A stretch of DNA of 64,000 nt from an uncultured Clostridia bacterium. Its GTDB lineage: Bacteria; Bacillota; Clostridia; Christensenellales; Borkfalkiaceae. The translations under genes were made by a program, and so were the position numbers. Location: contig CALVHL010000005.1 of NCBI GenBank assembly GCA_944327625.1, positions 1 to 64,000 on the forward strand, in the 5' to 3' direction. Below, piece by piece: positions 8,166-16,099 of this stretch. How positions within the stretch are numbered: position 1 is the stretch's first letter; every line of letters begins with the position of its first letter. Under the pieces are notes generated by a model, which was not told the origin of the DNA, made no database searches, and saw nothing but the letters and a program-made list of their open reading frames with translations.

Positions 8166-8738
8166 ATGATGGCGGAAGAACTCAGCGAATATATGCTTGC
8201 GGGCAATGCGGTTGCGGGGCGCTCGCCCGAACACGCGCTCATGCACGAGATATCCGAAAGTGCCAGAAAGATTACGGCAGAACTCAATTCGGGCTATCGC
8301 ACGCAGGGGCAGATACGGGCGCTTATGTGCCGACTTACGGGGAAGGACGTCGACGCGTCGTTCGGAATGTTTCCGCCCTTTTATGCGGACTACGGCAGGA
8401 ACATAAAACTCGGCAAGGGCGTGTTTATAAATTCGGGCTGTTGTTTTCAGGACCAGGGCGGCATTGAGATAGGCGACGGCGCGCTTATCGGGCAACAAGT
8501 GGTAATCGCAACGCTCAATCATCCGCTCGAAGCGGCCGACAGGCAGAGTATGCTGCCTCAAAAGGTTGTCATCGGCAAAAATGTCTGGGTGGGCGCACAC
8601 GCGACCATATTGCCCGGGGTGACGATCGGCGATAACAGCGTAATAGGCGCGGGCGCGGTGGTTAACAGGGATATTCCTGCGGACTGCGTTGCCGTCGGCG
8701 TTCCCGCAAAGGTCGTAAAGAGGTTGGAAAAAAAGTGA
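8166..8738 (+). CDS. Sugar O-acetyltransferase, LacA/Maa/NodL type (left-handed beta-helix)
   Basis: 190 residues, the usual length for maltose or galactoside acetyltransferases. An N-terminal helical part (1-60) is followed by hexapeptide repeats forming a left-handed beta-helix (about 75-185), with the catalytic histidine H119 in T-L-N-H-P. The enzyme should move acetyl from acetyl-CoA to a sugar or similar acceptor in the cytoplasm; the true acceptor is unknown. AAGGAGG precedes the first of two adjacent ATG codons. First gene of the operon divergent from lysR; its stop overlaps the GTG start of the next gene (GTGA). Confidence 0.92.
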   Translation: MMAEELSEYMLAGNAVAGRSPEHALMHEISESARKITAELNSGYRTQGQIRALMCRLTGKDVDASFGMFPPFYADYGRNIKLGKGVFINSGCCFQDQGGIEIGDGALIGQQVVIATLNHPLEAADRQSMLPQKVVIGKNVWVGAHATILPGVTIGDNSVIGAGAVVNRDIPADCVAVGVPAKVVKRLEKK

Positions 8739-9238
8739 AAAAATTTGCGTTCATAATTGCGGCAATGCTTGCAGCGCTGTTGCTCGGCGGCTGTGCGGGC
8801 GGTAACGGCAGTGGCTCTGCGCGCCCGTCGGAGGACGGTGCGGGCATCGTCGATGAAGAACGGGAGATTGATATGATAAAGATAACTTGCGGAGCAAGGG
8901 TTCTTGAAATTGAGCTTGCCGATACCCTTTCGGCGCGGGCGCTGGCGGATAAACTCGCGGAGGGCGATCTGACCGTTTCCATGCGCGGGTACGGCGGGTT
9001 CGAGATGGTCGGCGCATTGGGGTTTTCTCTTGAAAGCCGCGACGAGCGAATGACTACCGAGGTCGGCGACGTCGTGCTTTACAGCGGAAATCAGATAGTC
9101 ATTTTTTATGACAGTAACAGCTGGGAATATACGAGGATAGGGCATATTGCGGGGGCAAACCGCGATATGTTGGAAGAATTTTTTGCCACGACGGGGCAGA
9201 CGGAGGTAACTTTTTCCGCATCGGACGGAGGAAACTGA
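8735..9238 (+). CDS. Lipoprotein with cyclophilin-like fold domain
   Basis: 167 residues from a GTG start. A short signal peptide ends in the lipobox L-G-G-C, with C21 as the lipidated residue. After a low-complexity linker, residues 45-165 match the small cyclophilin-like fold family often found next to flavodoxin, cupin and carboxymuconolactone decarboxylase genes in gut bacteria (pattern G-Y-G-G-F-E, then G-D-V-V-L-Y, then I-V-I-F-Y-D). In this family the active residues of true peptidyl-prolyl isomerases are generally missing, so ligand binding is more likely than catalysis. Translationally coupled to the acetyltransferase; the next gene starts one base after its stop. Confidence 0.8.
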   Translation: MKKFAFIIAAMLAALLLGGCAGGNGSGSARPSEDGAGIVDEEREIDMIKITCGARVLEIELADTLSARALADKLAEGDLTVSMRGYGGFEMVGALGFSLESRDERMTTEVGDVVLYSGNQIVIFYDSNSWEYTRIGHIAGANRDMLEEFFATTGQTEVTFSASDGGN

Positions 9239-9239
9239 A

Positions 9240-9995
9240 ATGAACAGGGTTGAATTGACAAGACAGAAATTCTATGAACTTTTCGGCGGGCAACCGACCG
9301 AAGACGAGGGGACGGACGCGCAATTCATGCGCATTTTGCAGCGCTTTATCTTCGGCGAGGTGTGTCAGGTCGGCACGCTCGACAATCGCATGAGGGAGCT
9401 GATAACCATAACCGTGCTTGCGGTAAATCAGACGCTGCCGCAGCTTGAAGCGCACGTCGGGGCGTGTCTCAACGTCGGTCTTACGCCCGTAAGCATACGC
9501 GAGGCGATCTATCAGTGCGCACCCTTTATAGGCTTTCCAAAGACGCTCAACGCAATCGCTTCCATGAACAGCGTTTTTGAGGCGCGGGGGATAAGTCTGC
9601 CGCTTGAAAGCACGCAGACGGTAGACGAGGGCAACCGACATGAAAGGGGGAAGGAAATTCAGACGAAGATTTACGGCGACGAAATTCAAGACCGCTACCG
9701 CTTTTTGCCCGAAGAATTTGCAAAGAGCATTCCCGCTTGGCTGACGGGGCTGTGCTTCGGCGATTTTGCCACGCGCGGCGGGCTGGACGAAAAGACGCGG
9801 GAGCTTCTCAGCGTCGTCATGCTTGCCGCTCTCGGCGGGGCGGAAATGCAGGTTAAATCGCATATACTCGGCGCTATAAAGGTCGGCAACACCAAGGAGG
9901 AGGTCATCTGCGCACTCTGTCACGCAATGCCGTATATGGGTTTTCCCCGCCTTTTCAACGCGCTCAATTCGGCAAAGGATATTCTTGAATTTTAA
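9240..9995 (+). CDS. Carboxymuconolactone decarboxylase family protein, double domain
   Basis: 251 residues made of two CMD-type helical repeats (about 25-115 and 155-250), each with R-E-L-I/L-x-x and an A-H-V/S-H-I helix. The AhpD-type C-x-x-C redox pair is absent, so peroxidase activity like AhpD is unlikely; related proteins act in aromatic lactone decarboxylation or have no known role. Ribosome-binding site GGAGGAAA overlaps the end of the upstream gene. Together with the cupin it forms a pair often kept together in gut Bacteroidetes and Clostridia, where it is sometimes annotated as a small-molecule detoxification unit. Confidence 0.88.
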   Translation: MNRVELTRQKFYELFGGQPTEDEGTDAQFMRILQRFIFGEVCQVGTLDNRMRELITITVLAVNQTLPQLEAHVGACLNVGLTPVSIREAIYQCAPFIGFPKTLNAIASMNSVFEARGISLPLESTQTVDEGNRHERGKEIQTKIYGDEIQDRYRFLPEEFAKSIPAWLTGLCFGDFATRGGLDEKTRELLSVVMLAALGGAEMQVKSHILGAIKVGNTKEEVICALCHAMPYMGFPRLFNALNSAKDILEF

Positions 9996-10008
9996 GGAGG
10001 GGAAATAT

Positions 10009-10437
10009 ATGAATTATGACGACTTTGATAATGACAATATTTTCGGCAAGGGCGAAGAAAATGCGGCTTATGCAAGATACTTTGTCGGGAAAGCTTATCT
10101 CAGTCAACTGACTTCGGCAGGGGCAAAGCCATTTGTCGCCAACGTAACTTTTGAACCGAGGTGTCGCAATAACTGGCACATACACAAGGCTAAATCGGGC
10201 GGAGGACAGTTATTGCTGTGCGTGGCGGGCAGCGGCTGGTATCAGGAATGGGGCAAGCCCGCAAGGTCGCTCAATGCCGGCGACGTGGTGGAAATTCCCG
10301 CCGGAACAAAACACTGGCACGGCGCGAAAAAGAACAGCTGGTTTTCGCATATCGCGCTTTCGCTTGTCGGAGAGGATACTTCGGACGAATGGGCTGAACC
10401 CGTCTTTGACGAGGAATATGACAGACTGGACGACTGA
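10009..10437 (+). CDS. Cupin-domain protein
   Basis: 142 residues from the ATG at 10009, seven bases after AAGGAGG; an in-frame TTG at 9985 was rejected because it lies before that site. It has a single cupin barrel (about 40-125). The first motif holds W-H-I-H and the second K-H-W-H-G, giving three or four histidine metal ligands, and a G-D-V-V-E-I-P-A-G stretch lies between. Cupins of this family pair with the CMD protein just upstream (13 bases apart). The reaction is not known. It is the last gene of the LysR-linked operon; the copy-2 palindrome follows at 10554. Confidence 0.9.
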   Translation: MNYDDFDNDNIFGKGEENAAYARYFVGKAYLSQLTSAGAKPFVANVTFEPRCRNNWHIHKAKSGGGQLLLCVAGSGWYQEWGKPARSLNAGDVVEIPAGTKHWHGAKKNSWFSHIALSLVGEDTSDEWAEPVFDEEYDRLDD

Positions 10438-10553
10438 ATTTAAACAATCGGCGCGTAAAGCCGTATTATTTAGCGGCGGTCAATACGTAAAGGGCGAAAG
10501 CGGGCGGGGTGCAATTGTGTAACACAGCACGAAAGAGATGTACTGAAAAAAGC

Positions 10554-10583
10554 AATTCGTCGGCATATATGTGCCGACGAATT
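10554..10583 (+). repeat. Perfect 30-bp palindrome, copy 2
   Basis: Identical over 30 bases to 7062-7091, with the same ATAATTTTACTTA flank after it and a related GACCGAAAA-ATGCGGGA stretch a little further on. It lies between the cupin gene and the convergent AAA+ gene, so it may end both transcripts. Confidence 0.9.
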
Positions 10584-10666
10584 ATAATTTTACTTAATTT
10601 TAATCGTGCTCTCCCGACCGAAAAATGCGGGAAAATACCGACTGAACGATAAAATGTCTGAAAATG

Positions 10667-12124
10667 TCAGTTAGGGGCGGCTTCGCCGAGCGAAAGCTTG
10701 GTAATTCCGCCGAGTTCGGAGATGATTTTTTCACATTCCCCCCTGAATATGCTGCGTTTATCGACGAGCACGGGTATAAGTTTTCTTATAAGTGCGGCGT
10801 TTGCCTCGACGATAAGCCTTGCCTTTTTGAGGCAGTCGTCAAGTATTCTGTCGAACTCGTCGTTTATCCTCTGTATGCGCTCGTCGGAATAGCGGAGTTC
10901 GTCGTGGCGCGCGTCGTTGTACCTGAGATTCAAACCCAGCAGCCCCGCGTGCGAAATGCCCATAAGCACCATGTCAGCGGTGGTAAGGGGAAACTGTACG
11001 TTGTCGTAGATCTTATTGAGCACGACTTCCTCGGCGGCATATCCGCCCATGAGGGCGCAGAGCGCCTGCAAATACTCGGTCTTGGTATAGTACATATAGG
11101 GCTGGTCGTCCTCGTCGTCGTCAAACCCGTCGTCCTCGTCGCTGTCGCGGAAGCCTATCGCCGCGCCGCCCTCGTCGGCGGTAAATTCCTCGCCGAAATC
11201 GATGCCGTCCTCGTCGTCGAAGTCGTCGTCAAAGTCGCTGATGACGCCGTTGAAATACAGGTTGCACACCGTATTGTCGCCCAGCCGCAGCAGATATTCG
11301 CCGTCGTTGAAGTTCTTTGCGACGACGAAACTGCCGATATTCCGACAGGCCTGTATGTAGTCCGCCTGAGAGGACGAGGGGCGGGGAATGTCCTGCGAGC
11401 GGCTTTCGAGTATGCGCTCCTTTATCAGCTTCTCGGATATGAAGCCGTCCGCGTCCGATTGCAGAATACACTCGTTTATGAGCGTTTCGAGCGCGGCGCA
11501 GGAGAAGTCGGGACAGAGCCTGGCAAGCTCCTCCATACTCATTTCAAAGCTGCAGCTCGTCCTGCGTGCGTACATTTCAAGTATGGCTACGCGCGAGGGG
11601 TAGTCGGGCTCGGCAATGTGTATTTTCTTGTCAATTCTCCCCGGCCGCACGAGCGTCTGCGGCAGGCTGTTATAGCCGTTGCAGGTAGCGACGAATATGA
11701 AGTTATTGCCGCTCTCCATGCCGTCTATGAGCGTCAGAAGCTGCGCGAGTATCGACTTGGCGCGGTCGGTAACGTATTCTTCGCGCTCGTTTGGCAGCAC
11801 TTTGTCGAGCTCGTCGAAGAATATCATTGCGGGCTTTGCCGACTTTTCCGCCTCGGCAAATACCTTCCTTATGCGCCGCGCAATCGCCCGCTCGTCGCTC
11901 AGTCCGCCGAGGTCTATGCTGAGAATTTTGAGGTCGCAGACCGAAGCGAGCACCTTTGCGAACAGCGTCTTGCCCGTGCCCGTGTCGCCGTAGAATATTA
12001 TGCCCTTGGGAAGGCTTGCACCCATCTTTTCGTAGGCCTTACGGTTGGCGATTATCTCGCACAGTTTTTTAAGTTCCGCCTTTTCCTGTTCATAGCCTGC
12101 AATGTCGTCGAATGTGTATTTCAT
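10667..12124 (-). CDS. FtsH-like AAA+ ATPase with degenerate protease domain
   Basis: 485 residues. Residues 1-240 form an AAA module close to FtsH: Walker A G-D-T-G-T-G-K-T at 46-53, Walker B I-F-F-D-E-L-D at 101-107, sensor 1 near C148-N149, arginine fingers R160 and R163. The part after 250 aligns with the M41 peptidase: T-K-T-E-Y-L-Q-A-L-C-A-L-M-G-G-Y-A-A-E-E at 347-366 matches the FtsH helix around G-G-R-A-A-E-E. The zinc motif HEAGH is replaced by R-N-I-G-S at 261-265. The N-terminal membrane helices of FtsH are missing, and a very acidic insert lies at about 297-341. It is probably a soluble unfoldase or chaperone, not a protease. It is divergent from the WYL gene with a 172-base shared control region. 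Confidence 0.82.
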   Translation of the reverse strand: MKYTFDDIAGYEQEKAELKKLCEIIANRKAYEKMGASLPKGIIFYGDTGTGKTLFAKVLASVCDLKILSIDLGGLSDERAIARRIRKVFAEAEKSAKPAMIFFDELDKVLPNEREEYVTDRAKSILAQLLTLIDGMESGNNFIFVATCNGYNSLPQTLVRPGRIDKKIHIAEPDYPSRVAILEMYARRTSCSFEMSMEELARLCPDFSCAALETLINECILQSDADGFISEKLIKERILESRSQDIPRPSSSQADYIQACRNIGSFVVAKNFNDGEYLLRLGDNTVCNLYFNGVISDFDDDFDDEDGIDFGEEFTADEGGAAIGFRDSDEDDGFDDDEDDQPYMYYTKTEYLQALCALMGGYAAEEVVLNKIYDNVQFPLTTADMVLMGISHAGLLGLNLRYNDARHDELRYSDERIQRINDEFDRILDDCLKKARLIVEANAALIRKLIPVLVDKRSIFRGECEKIISELGGITKLSLGEAAPN

Positions 12125-12185
12125 TGTTTTTCACCTCCGCAAAATTTATTCATACTTACATTTTATACCATTCGCGTGTATTTGT

Positions 12186-12276
12186 AATACCGCAGTATTG
12201 AAGAATTTTTTGCCCCCTTTTTAAGTAGGACGTATGCAAAAAAGTACTTGATTTATGCCCCCTTAAAGGGTACAAT
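12186..12276 (+). promoter_or_regulatory. Promoter of the WYL gene with repeat motifs
   Basis: TTGATT (12248-12253), a 17-base spacer and TACAAT (12271-12276). TGCCCCCTT occurs at 12211-12219 and again at 12256-12264, the second inside the spacer, and an AATAC-N4-GTATT inverted repeat is at 12186-12199. The position of the direct repeats suggests autorepression or control of the divergent AAA+ gene. Confidence 0.65.
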
Positions 12277-12296
12277 ATATGTGCGGAGGTGACAAT

Positions 12297-13289
12297 ATGG
12301 ATGAAAAGATAAAGGTGAGCGCGCCCAAAGCCGTATACGAGCTATTGAAGAAGGACTGTGAAGATTTCAAGGTGTTGAAGGCGGACGGAACGCCCAATAT
12401 GAACGCATTTATCAACCTCGTCGTCGCCAACTTTTTCGAGGAGTTCGCGGGCGCGGAGGAGAAGCTGAGCGACGAGCTGAGAAAGGCCGTCGAGGTCGTG
12501 CCCGAACGCTGCCGCGAGAGCGTGTTTTTAAATACCCTCAAAATATTCGTCAGGCGGCAGACCGAGGACGAGGGCGGGGAGAGCAGGATATTCTCGTTCA
12601 AGCCGACGCGCGTTTCGGAAAGGGCGGTCGTATACATTGAGAGCACCCTGCCCGCGGACGAGTCGCTCTCCTCATTTTACCGCAGGCTGTTTACGGCGTA
12701 TTCCCGCAAGGTCAGGACGGAGCGGGAGAGGATAGTCTTTGCGGAAAACTTCGCGCTGTTTTTGAAAGCCATAAAGAAGGGCGTCAAGGTCTGCCTGTCC
12801 TTTGCGGGCGGCAATACCGTGAAGGGTGCGTCGGTCTATTCGGTCAGCGCGTCCAAGGACGAACTTTTCAACTATGTGCTCTTTTATAACGGCAGGCAGA
12901 ACGTCACGGCGCGGCTCGCCACGGTTAAGACCGTCTCCCTGCTCGCCGAAAAGAGCGACATTCCGCAGACCAACGCCGAACTCTTTAAGCGGCAGGAGGA
13001 GTGCGCGCCGCAATATCCCATGTACAGTTCCGACCGAGAGCCGATAAGGGTGCGGCTGACCGAAAAGGGCAGGGAACTTTTTAAAAAGATCTATCTCTAC
13101 CGCCCGACGCCGATTGCCGTCGAGGGGGATATCTACACCTTTAACTGCTCGGCAAATCAGCTTCTGTACTATTTCGAGCGGTTCGGCGACAGCGCGGTCA
13201 TTCTCTCGCCCAAAAAGCTGGGCATTTTCATGCGCAACTATTACTACTTCGCATATAAAAAATATAAGGAGCTCTACGGCAAGGACTGA
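12297..13289 (+). CDS. WYL-domain regulator with ribbon-helix-helix-like N-terminus
   Basis: 330 residues from the ATG at 12297, which follows GGAGGTGA; an upstream ATG at 12279 lies before that site and was rejected. Residues 1-50 (K-I-K-V-S-A-P-K-A-V-Y-E-L-L-K-K-D-C, then N-M-N-A-F-I-N) look like the ribbon-helix-helix start found in many Clostridia proteins annotated as WYL-domain. A beta-rich middle (about 165-225) and a C-terminal part (about 255-325) resemble the WYL fold and its extension. WYL proteins often act as ligand-responsive regulators, some tied to defence islands. Its control region is shared with the divergent AAA+ pseudo-protease, so that gene is the likeliest target besides itself. 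Confidence 0.72.
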   Translation: MDEKIKVSAPKAVYELLKKDCEDFKVLKADGTPNMNAFINLVVANFFEEFAGAEEKLSDELRKAVEVVPERCRESVFLNTLKIFVRRQTEDEGGESRIFSFKPTRVSERAVVYIESTLPADESLSSFYRRLFTAYSRKVRTERERIVFAENFALFLKAIKKGVKVCLSFAGGNTVKGASVYSVSASKDELFNYVLFYNGRQNVTARLATVKTVSLLAEKSDIPQTNAELFKRQEECAPQYPMYSSDREPIRVRLTEKGRELFKKIYLYRPTPIAVEGDIYTFNCSANQLLYYFERFGDSAVILSPKKLGIFMRNYYYFAYKKYKELYGKD

Positions 13290-13320
13290 TATTTTTGTGT
13301 GTTGGCAAAGCTCGCGGCGC

Positions 13321-13416
13321 GGCGGGCGGCTGGAATATTCAGGGCGCGGGAAAGTTAAGAGCGCGGGTGGCTGAAATAATCCGGGCGCGGGAATATTCAG
13401 GACGGTGAAATTTCGG
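13321..13416 (+). repeat. Degenerate GGGCGCGGGAA-type repeats, cluster 1
   Basis: Several imperfect units of about 17-22 bases such as GGAATATTCAGGGCGCGGG follow one another in the gap between the WYL and marR genes. A 27-base stretch at 13332-13358 matches 16121-16147 with only two differences, and AATAATCCGGGCG recurs in both clusters. Confidence 0.75.
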
Positions 13417-13466
13417 GAATGTGCGGCGACTTTCGTCTGCGTCGGAAAAAATTTGCCCGAAAAGAG

Positions 13467-13509
13467 TTGACAAATGCCGCCGCAGGTGGTATATTGCGTA
13501 ACAGGTTAC
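13467..13509 (+). promoter_or_regulatory. marR promoter with overlapping palindromic operator
   Basis: TTGACA (13467-13472), a 17-base spacer and TATATT (13490-13495). The palindrome GTAACAGGTTAC (13498-13509) covers the expected start of transcription, where a bound MarR dimer would block initiation. The same operator lies in front of the MATE gene at 14053-14064. Confidence 0.85.
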
Positions 13510-13527
13510 ATAATTCGGAGGTCGACA

Positions 13528-13968
13528 ATGTCGGTAAAAATGCCGTTCGGCTTAAAGATAGCCATAATAAACCGCGCTTTCCGCAAGCTTCTGGACGAGA
13601 AAGCCGAAAAGATGGGGCTCACCTCGGTGCAGCTTCGGGTGCTGGGCTCTGTCAGCCGCCTCGAAGAACGGGGCGTGGAGGAAATTCACCAGAACGATCT
13701 TGAAAAAATCGAGCGCGTCACCCACCCCGCGATGACTAAGATAGTGCGCAAGCTCGAAGCCAAGGGCTATCTCCGCTGCGAGGAGGGCGTAAGGGACAAG
13801 CGGTGCAAGCTCATCTCGACGACCGAGAAGTCGAAGAACATTCACGAGCTCATACTCCGTCAGGATGATGAAGCCTATGCCGAACTGTGCGGCAACCTCA
13901 CGGAGGACGAACGCGCCGCGCTCGACGGCATTATAGCCAAAATACTCGGCAATATAGATTTTGAGTGA
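13528..13968 (+). CDS. MarR-family transcriptional regulator
   Basis: 146 residues from the ATG at 13528 after GGAGGTCG; an in-frame start at 13474 lies inside the promoter and was rejected. A winged helix-turn-helix fills about 35-105, with N-D-L-E-K-I, then T-H-P-A-M-T-K-I-V-R-K-L-E-A-K-G-Y-L as recognition helix and wing, and D-K-R as the wing tip. MarR proteins are usually repressors that let go of DNA when a phenolic or other small ligand binds. The shared palindrome in its own promoter and before the MATE efflux gene 120 bases downstream makes it the probable repressor of both. Confidence 0.93.
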   Translation: MSVKMPFGLKIAIINRAFRKLLDEKAEKMGLTSVQLRVLGSVSRLEERGVEEIHQNDLEKIERVTHPAMTKIVRKLEAKGYLRCEEGVRDKRCKLISTTEKSKNIHELILRQDDEAYAELCGNLTEDERAALDGIIAKILGNIDFE

Positions 13969-14052
13969 ACTCGTTTAGCTCATAAATAAATGCCATTACA
14001 GACAGACGCTCTGCCCTGCGGCATCGCGCTGTCTTAATTTTCGGCAAAATAA

Positions 14053-14064
14053 GTAACAAGTTAC
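14053..14064 (+). promoter_or_regulatory. MarR operator before the MATE gene
   Basis: GTAACAAGTTAC, a 12-bp palindrome matching 13498-13509 except at the centre, lies 24 bases before the ATG of the efflux gene. No clear separate -10/-35 pair was recognised. Confidence 0.8.
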
Positions 14065-14088
14065 CTAAATATAAGGAGATATAACTGC

Positions 14089-15510
14089 ATGGAACAGATA
14101 AAAGAAGAAGGCAAAAGCCCCTTCGCCACCCAGCCGGTGGGCAAGCTCATCATAAAGTTTGCCATACCGTGCGTCATCGCGCTGGTCGTCAATTCGCTCT
14201 ACAACATCGTCGACCAGATATTCATCGGCTGGGGAGTGGGGTATCTGGGCAACGGCGCGACCAACGTCGTCTTTCCCATAACCATAATAGCGCTTGCGTT
14301 CGCCGTGCTCATTGGCGACGGCGGCGCGGCGTTCATGAGCCTTAAAATGGGCGAGGGCGACAGGGACAGCATAATGAAGGGGGCGGGCAACTGCGTCTTC
14401 ATGGTGACGGTTGCGGGCATACTGCTCACGGCGATATTCCTCATATTCTTAAAGCCCATACTGACGCTGATCGGCGCAACGCCGACGACCGATCCGCAGC
14501 TGAGGGAATACGCCATACAGTACGGCTACATAATCGGCATAGGTCTGCCGTTCACGATGATTTCTACGGCGCTCAACGCGCTCATACGCGCTGACGGAAG
14601 TTCGGGGTTTGCAATGTTGTCCATGCTCGTCGGCGCGATAATAAATACCGTGTTCGATCCCATATTCATCTTCGCCTGCGATATGGGCGTAAAGGGCGCG
14701 GCAATCGCCACAATTATGGGGCAGATCGCCTCCTTCATAATCTCCGTCGCGTACATACCGCGCTTTAAGAATTTCCGCTTTGCTTTCAGGCTGCTCCGCC
14801 CCGCGGCGCGCACCTGCGGCAAGGTATTAAGCCTCAGCATAAGCAGTTTCATAACGCAGATCGCCATAACCGTCGTCATGGTGCTTTTCAACAACCTGCT
14901 CACGTCCTACGGCGAGATGTCGGTATACGGTTCGGACATACCAATGACGGCTATGGGAATAGTCATGAAGGTTAACCAGATAATGCTCTCCGTGCTCGTC
15001 GGCATTGCCGTCGGCGCACAGCCGATCATCGGCTATAACTACGGCAGCAGGAATTTCGCGCGCGTCAGGCGGGCGTTTGAAATAGCCATAGCCGCGGCGG
15101 AAGCGGTGGCGATAATCTGCTTCTTCATATTCCGGTTCGCGCCAATGGCGGTGGTGTCGCTGTTCGGCAGCGAGGAGGGGCTGTATAACGAATTTGCCGT
15201 AAAGAGCTTCCGCATATTCCTGATGCTCTGCCCGCTGAACGGCTTTCAGACGGTTGCGGCGATATTCTTGCAGGCGATAGGCAGACCTGTAAAGAGCGCG
15301 GTCGTCACGCTCGCAAGGCAGATAGTCTTTCTCATTCCTGCGGCGATAGTGCTGCCCATATTCATCGGCGTCGACGGCGTGCTGTGGTCTGGCCCCATTG
15401 CCGACGGGCTGGCGTTCATAATATATGAGATAAGAAAGCTAAAAAGGCTGCACGCCGAGGCGGTCGGGCAGGCAGAAAAATCAAATTCGACGGGGGATAT
15501 GCCGCAATGA
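14089..15510 (+). CDS. MATE-family multidrug efflux pump
   Basis: 473 residues with twelve predicted membrane helices in two halves. The family opening P-V-G-K-L-I-I-K-F-A-I-P and N-S-L-Y-N-I-V-D-Q-I-F-I-G is present, and the second half has the G-A-Q-P-I-I-G-Y-N-Y-G motif near residues 305-315. It should export drugs or other cationic or amphipathic compounds in exchange for sodium or protons. AAGGAGAT precedes the ATG. It is under the MarR operator and overlaps the next gene by four bases (ATGA). Confidence 0.94.
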   Translation: MEQIKEEGKSPFATQPVGKLIIKFAIPCVIALVVNSLYNIVDQIFIGWGVGYLGNGATNVVFPITIIALAFAVLIGDGGAAFMSLKMGEGDRDSIMKGAGNCVFMVTVAGILLTAIFLIFLKPILTLIGATPTTDPQLREYAIQYGYIIGIGLPFTMISTALNALIRADGSSGFAMLSMLVGAIINTVFDPIFIFACDMGVKGAAIATIMGQIASFIISVAYIPRFKNFRFAFRLLRPAARTCGKVLSLSISSFITQIAITVVMVLFNNLLTSYGEMSVYGSDIPMTAMGIVMKVNQIMLSVLVGIAVGAQPIIGYNYGSRNFARVRRAFEIAIAAAEAVAIICFFIFRFAPMAVVSLFGSEEGLYNEFAVKSFRIFLMLCPLNGFQTVAAIFLQAIGRPVKSAVVTLARQIVFLIPAAIVLPIFIGVDGVLWSGPIADGLAFIIYEIRKLKRLHAEAVGQAEKSNSTGDMPQ

Positions 15511-16082
15511 ATAACAGAATTATAACCATCAGCCGCGAATTCGGAAGCGGCGGCAGGACGATAGGAAAGGAAGTAGCAAAGGAGCTGGGTATTCCCTGCT
15601 ACGACAGTCAGATAATCGCCGAAATTGCCGAAAAGAGCGGGTTTGCGCCCGACTACGTCGAAAAGACGGGCGAAAATTCTTCGGGCGGATTTTTGTCGCT
15701 CCTTTCGGGCAGGGCGTTCGGGCCGAATAACGGCGATTACCTCTGGCAGGTGCAGTGCAAAATAATCGTAAAGCTTGCCGAGGAGGGCCCCTGCGTGATA
15801 GTCGGCAGATGCGCGGACTATGTCCTGCGCGGCAAAGCCGACTGTCTCAAAGTGTTCATCCACGCCGACCTCGCCTACCGCGCCGACAGAATAGTCAAGG
15901 TCTACGGCGAAAAGGACGAATCGCCCGAACAGCGCATAAAGGACAAGGACAGACGGCGCGCCGCATATCACCGTTTCTATACCGATATGAAGTGGGGACG
16001 TGCCGAAAACTATGACGTAACGCTCAACAGCGGCACGCTCGGCATAGACAAGTGCGTGCGCATAATAAAGGAACTGTATTAA
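15507..16082 (+). CDS. Cytidylate-kinase-like family protein
   Basis: 191 residues. It starts N-R-I-I-T-I-S-R-E-F-G-S-G-G-R-T-I-G, a P-loop-like opening typical of the cytidylate kinase-like family (CK2), which is shorter than true Cmk and stands outside nucleotide salvage operons. I-V-G-R-C-A-D-Y and a lid with D-K-D-R-R-R-A-A-Y-H-R-F-Y follow. Proteins of this family are very common next to MATE or other transporters in gut Clostridia, and their substrate has not been settled as far as I know. It is translationally coupled to the MATE gene, so it should be induced with it. Confidence 0.86.
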   Translation: MNNRIITISREFGSGGRTIGKEVAKELGIPCYDSQIIAEIAEKSGFAPDYVEKTGENSSGGFLSLLSGRAFGPNNGDYLWQVQCKIIVKLAEEGPCVIVGRCADYVLRGKADCLKVFIHADLAYRADRIVKVYGEKDESPEQRIKDKDRRRAAYHRFYTDMKWGRAENYDVTLNSGTLGIDKCVRIIKELY

Positions 16083-16099
16083 GCCGCCGCACAAATGCG

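Noticed and set aside
10664..12187. Long plus-strand frame opposite the AAA+ ATPase gene
   Set aside because: The minus strand shows Walker A, Walker B and arginine fingers; the plus-strand product is valine-rich with no motif.
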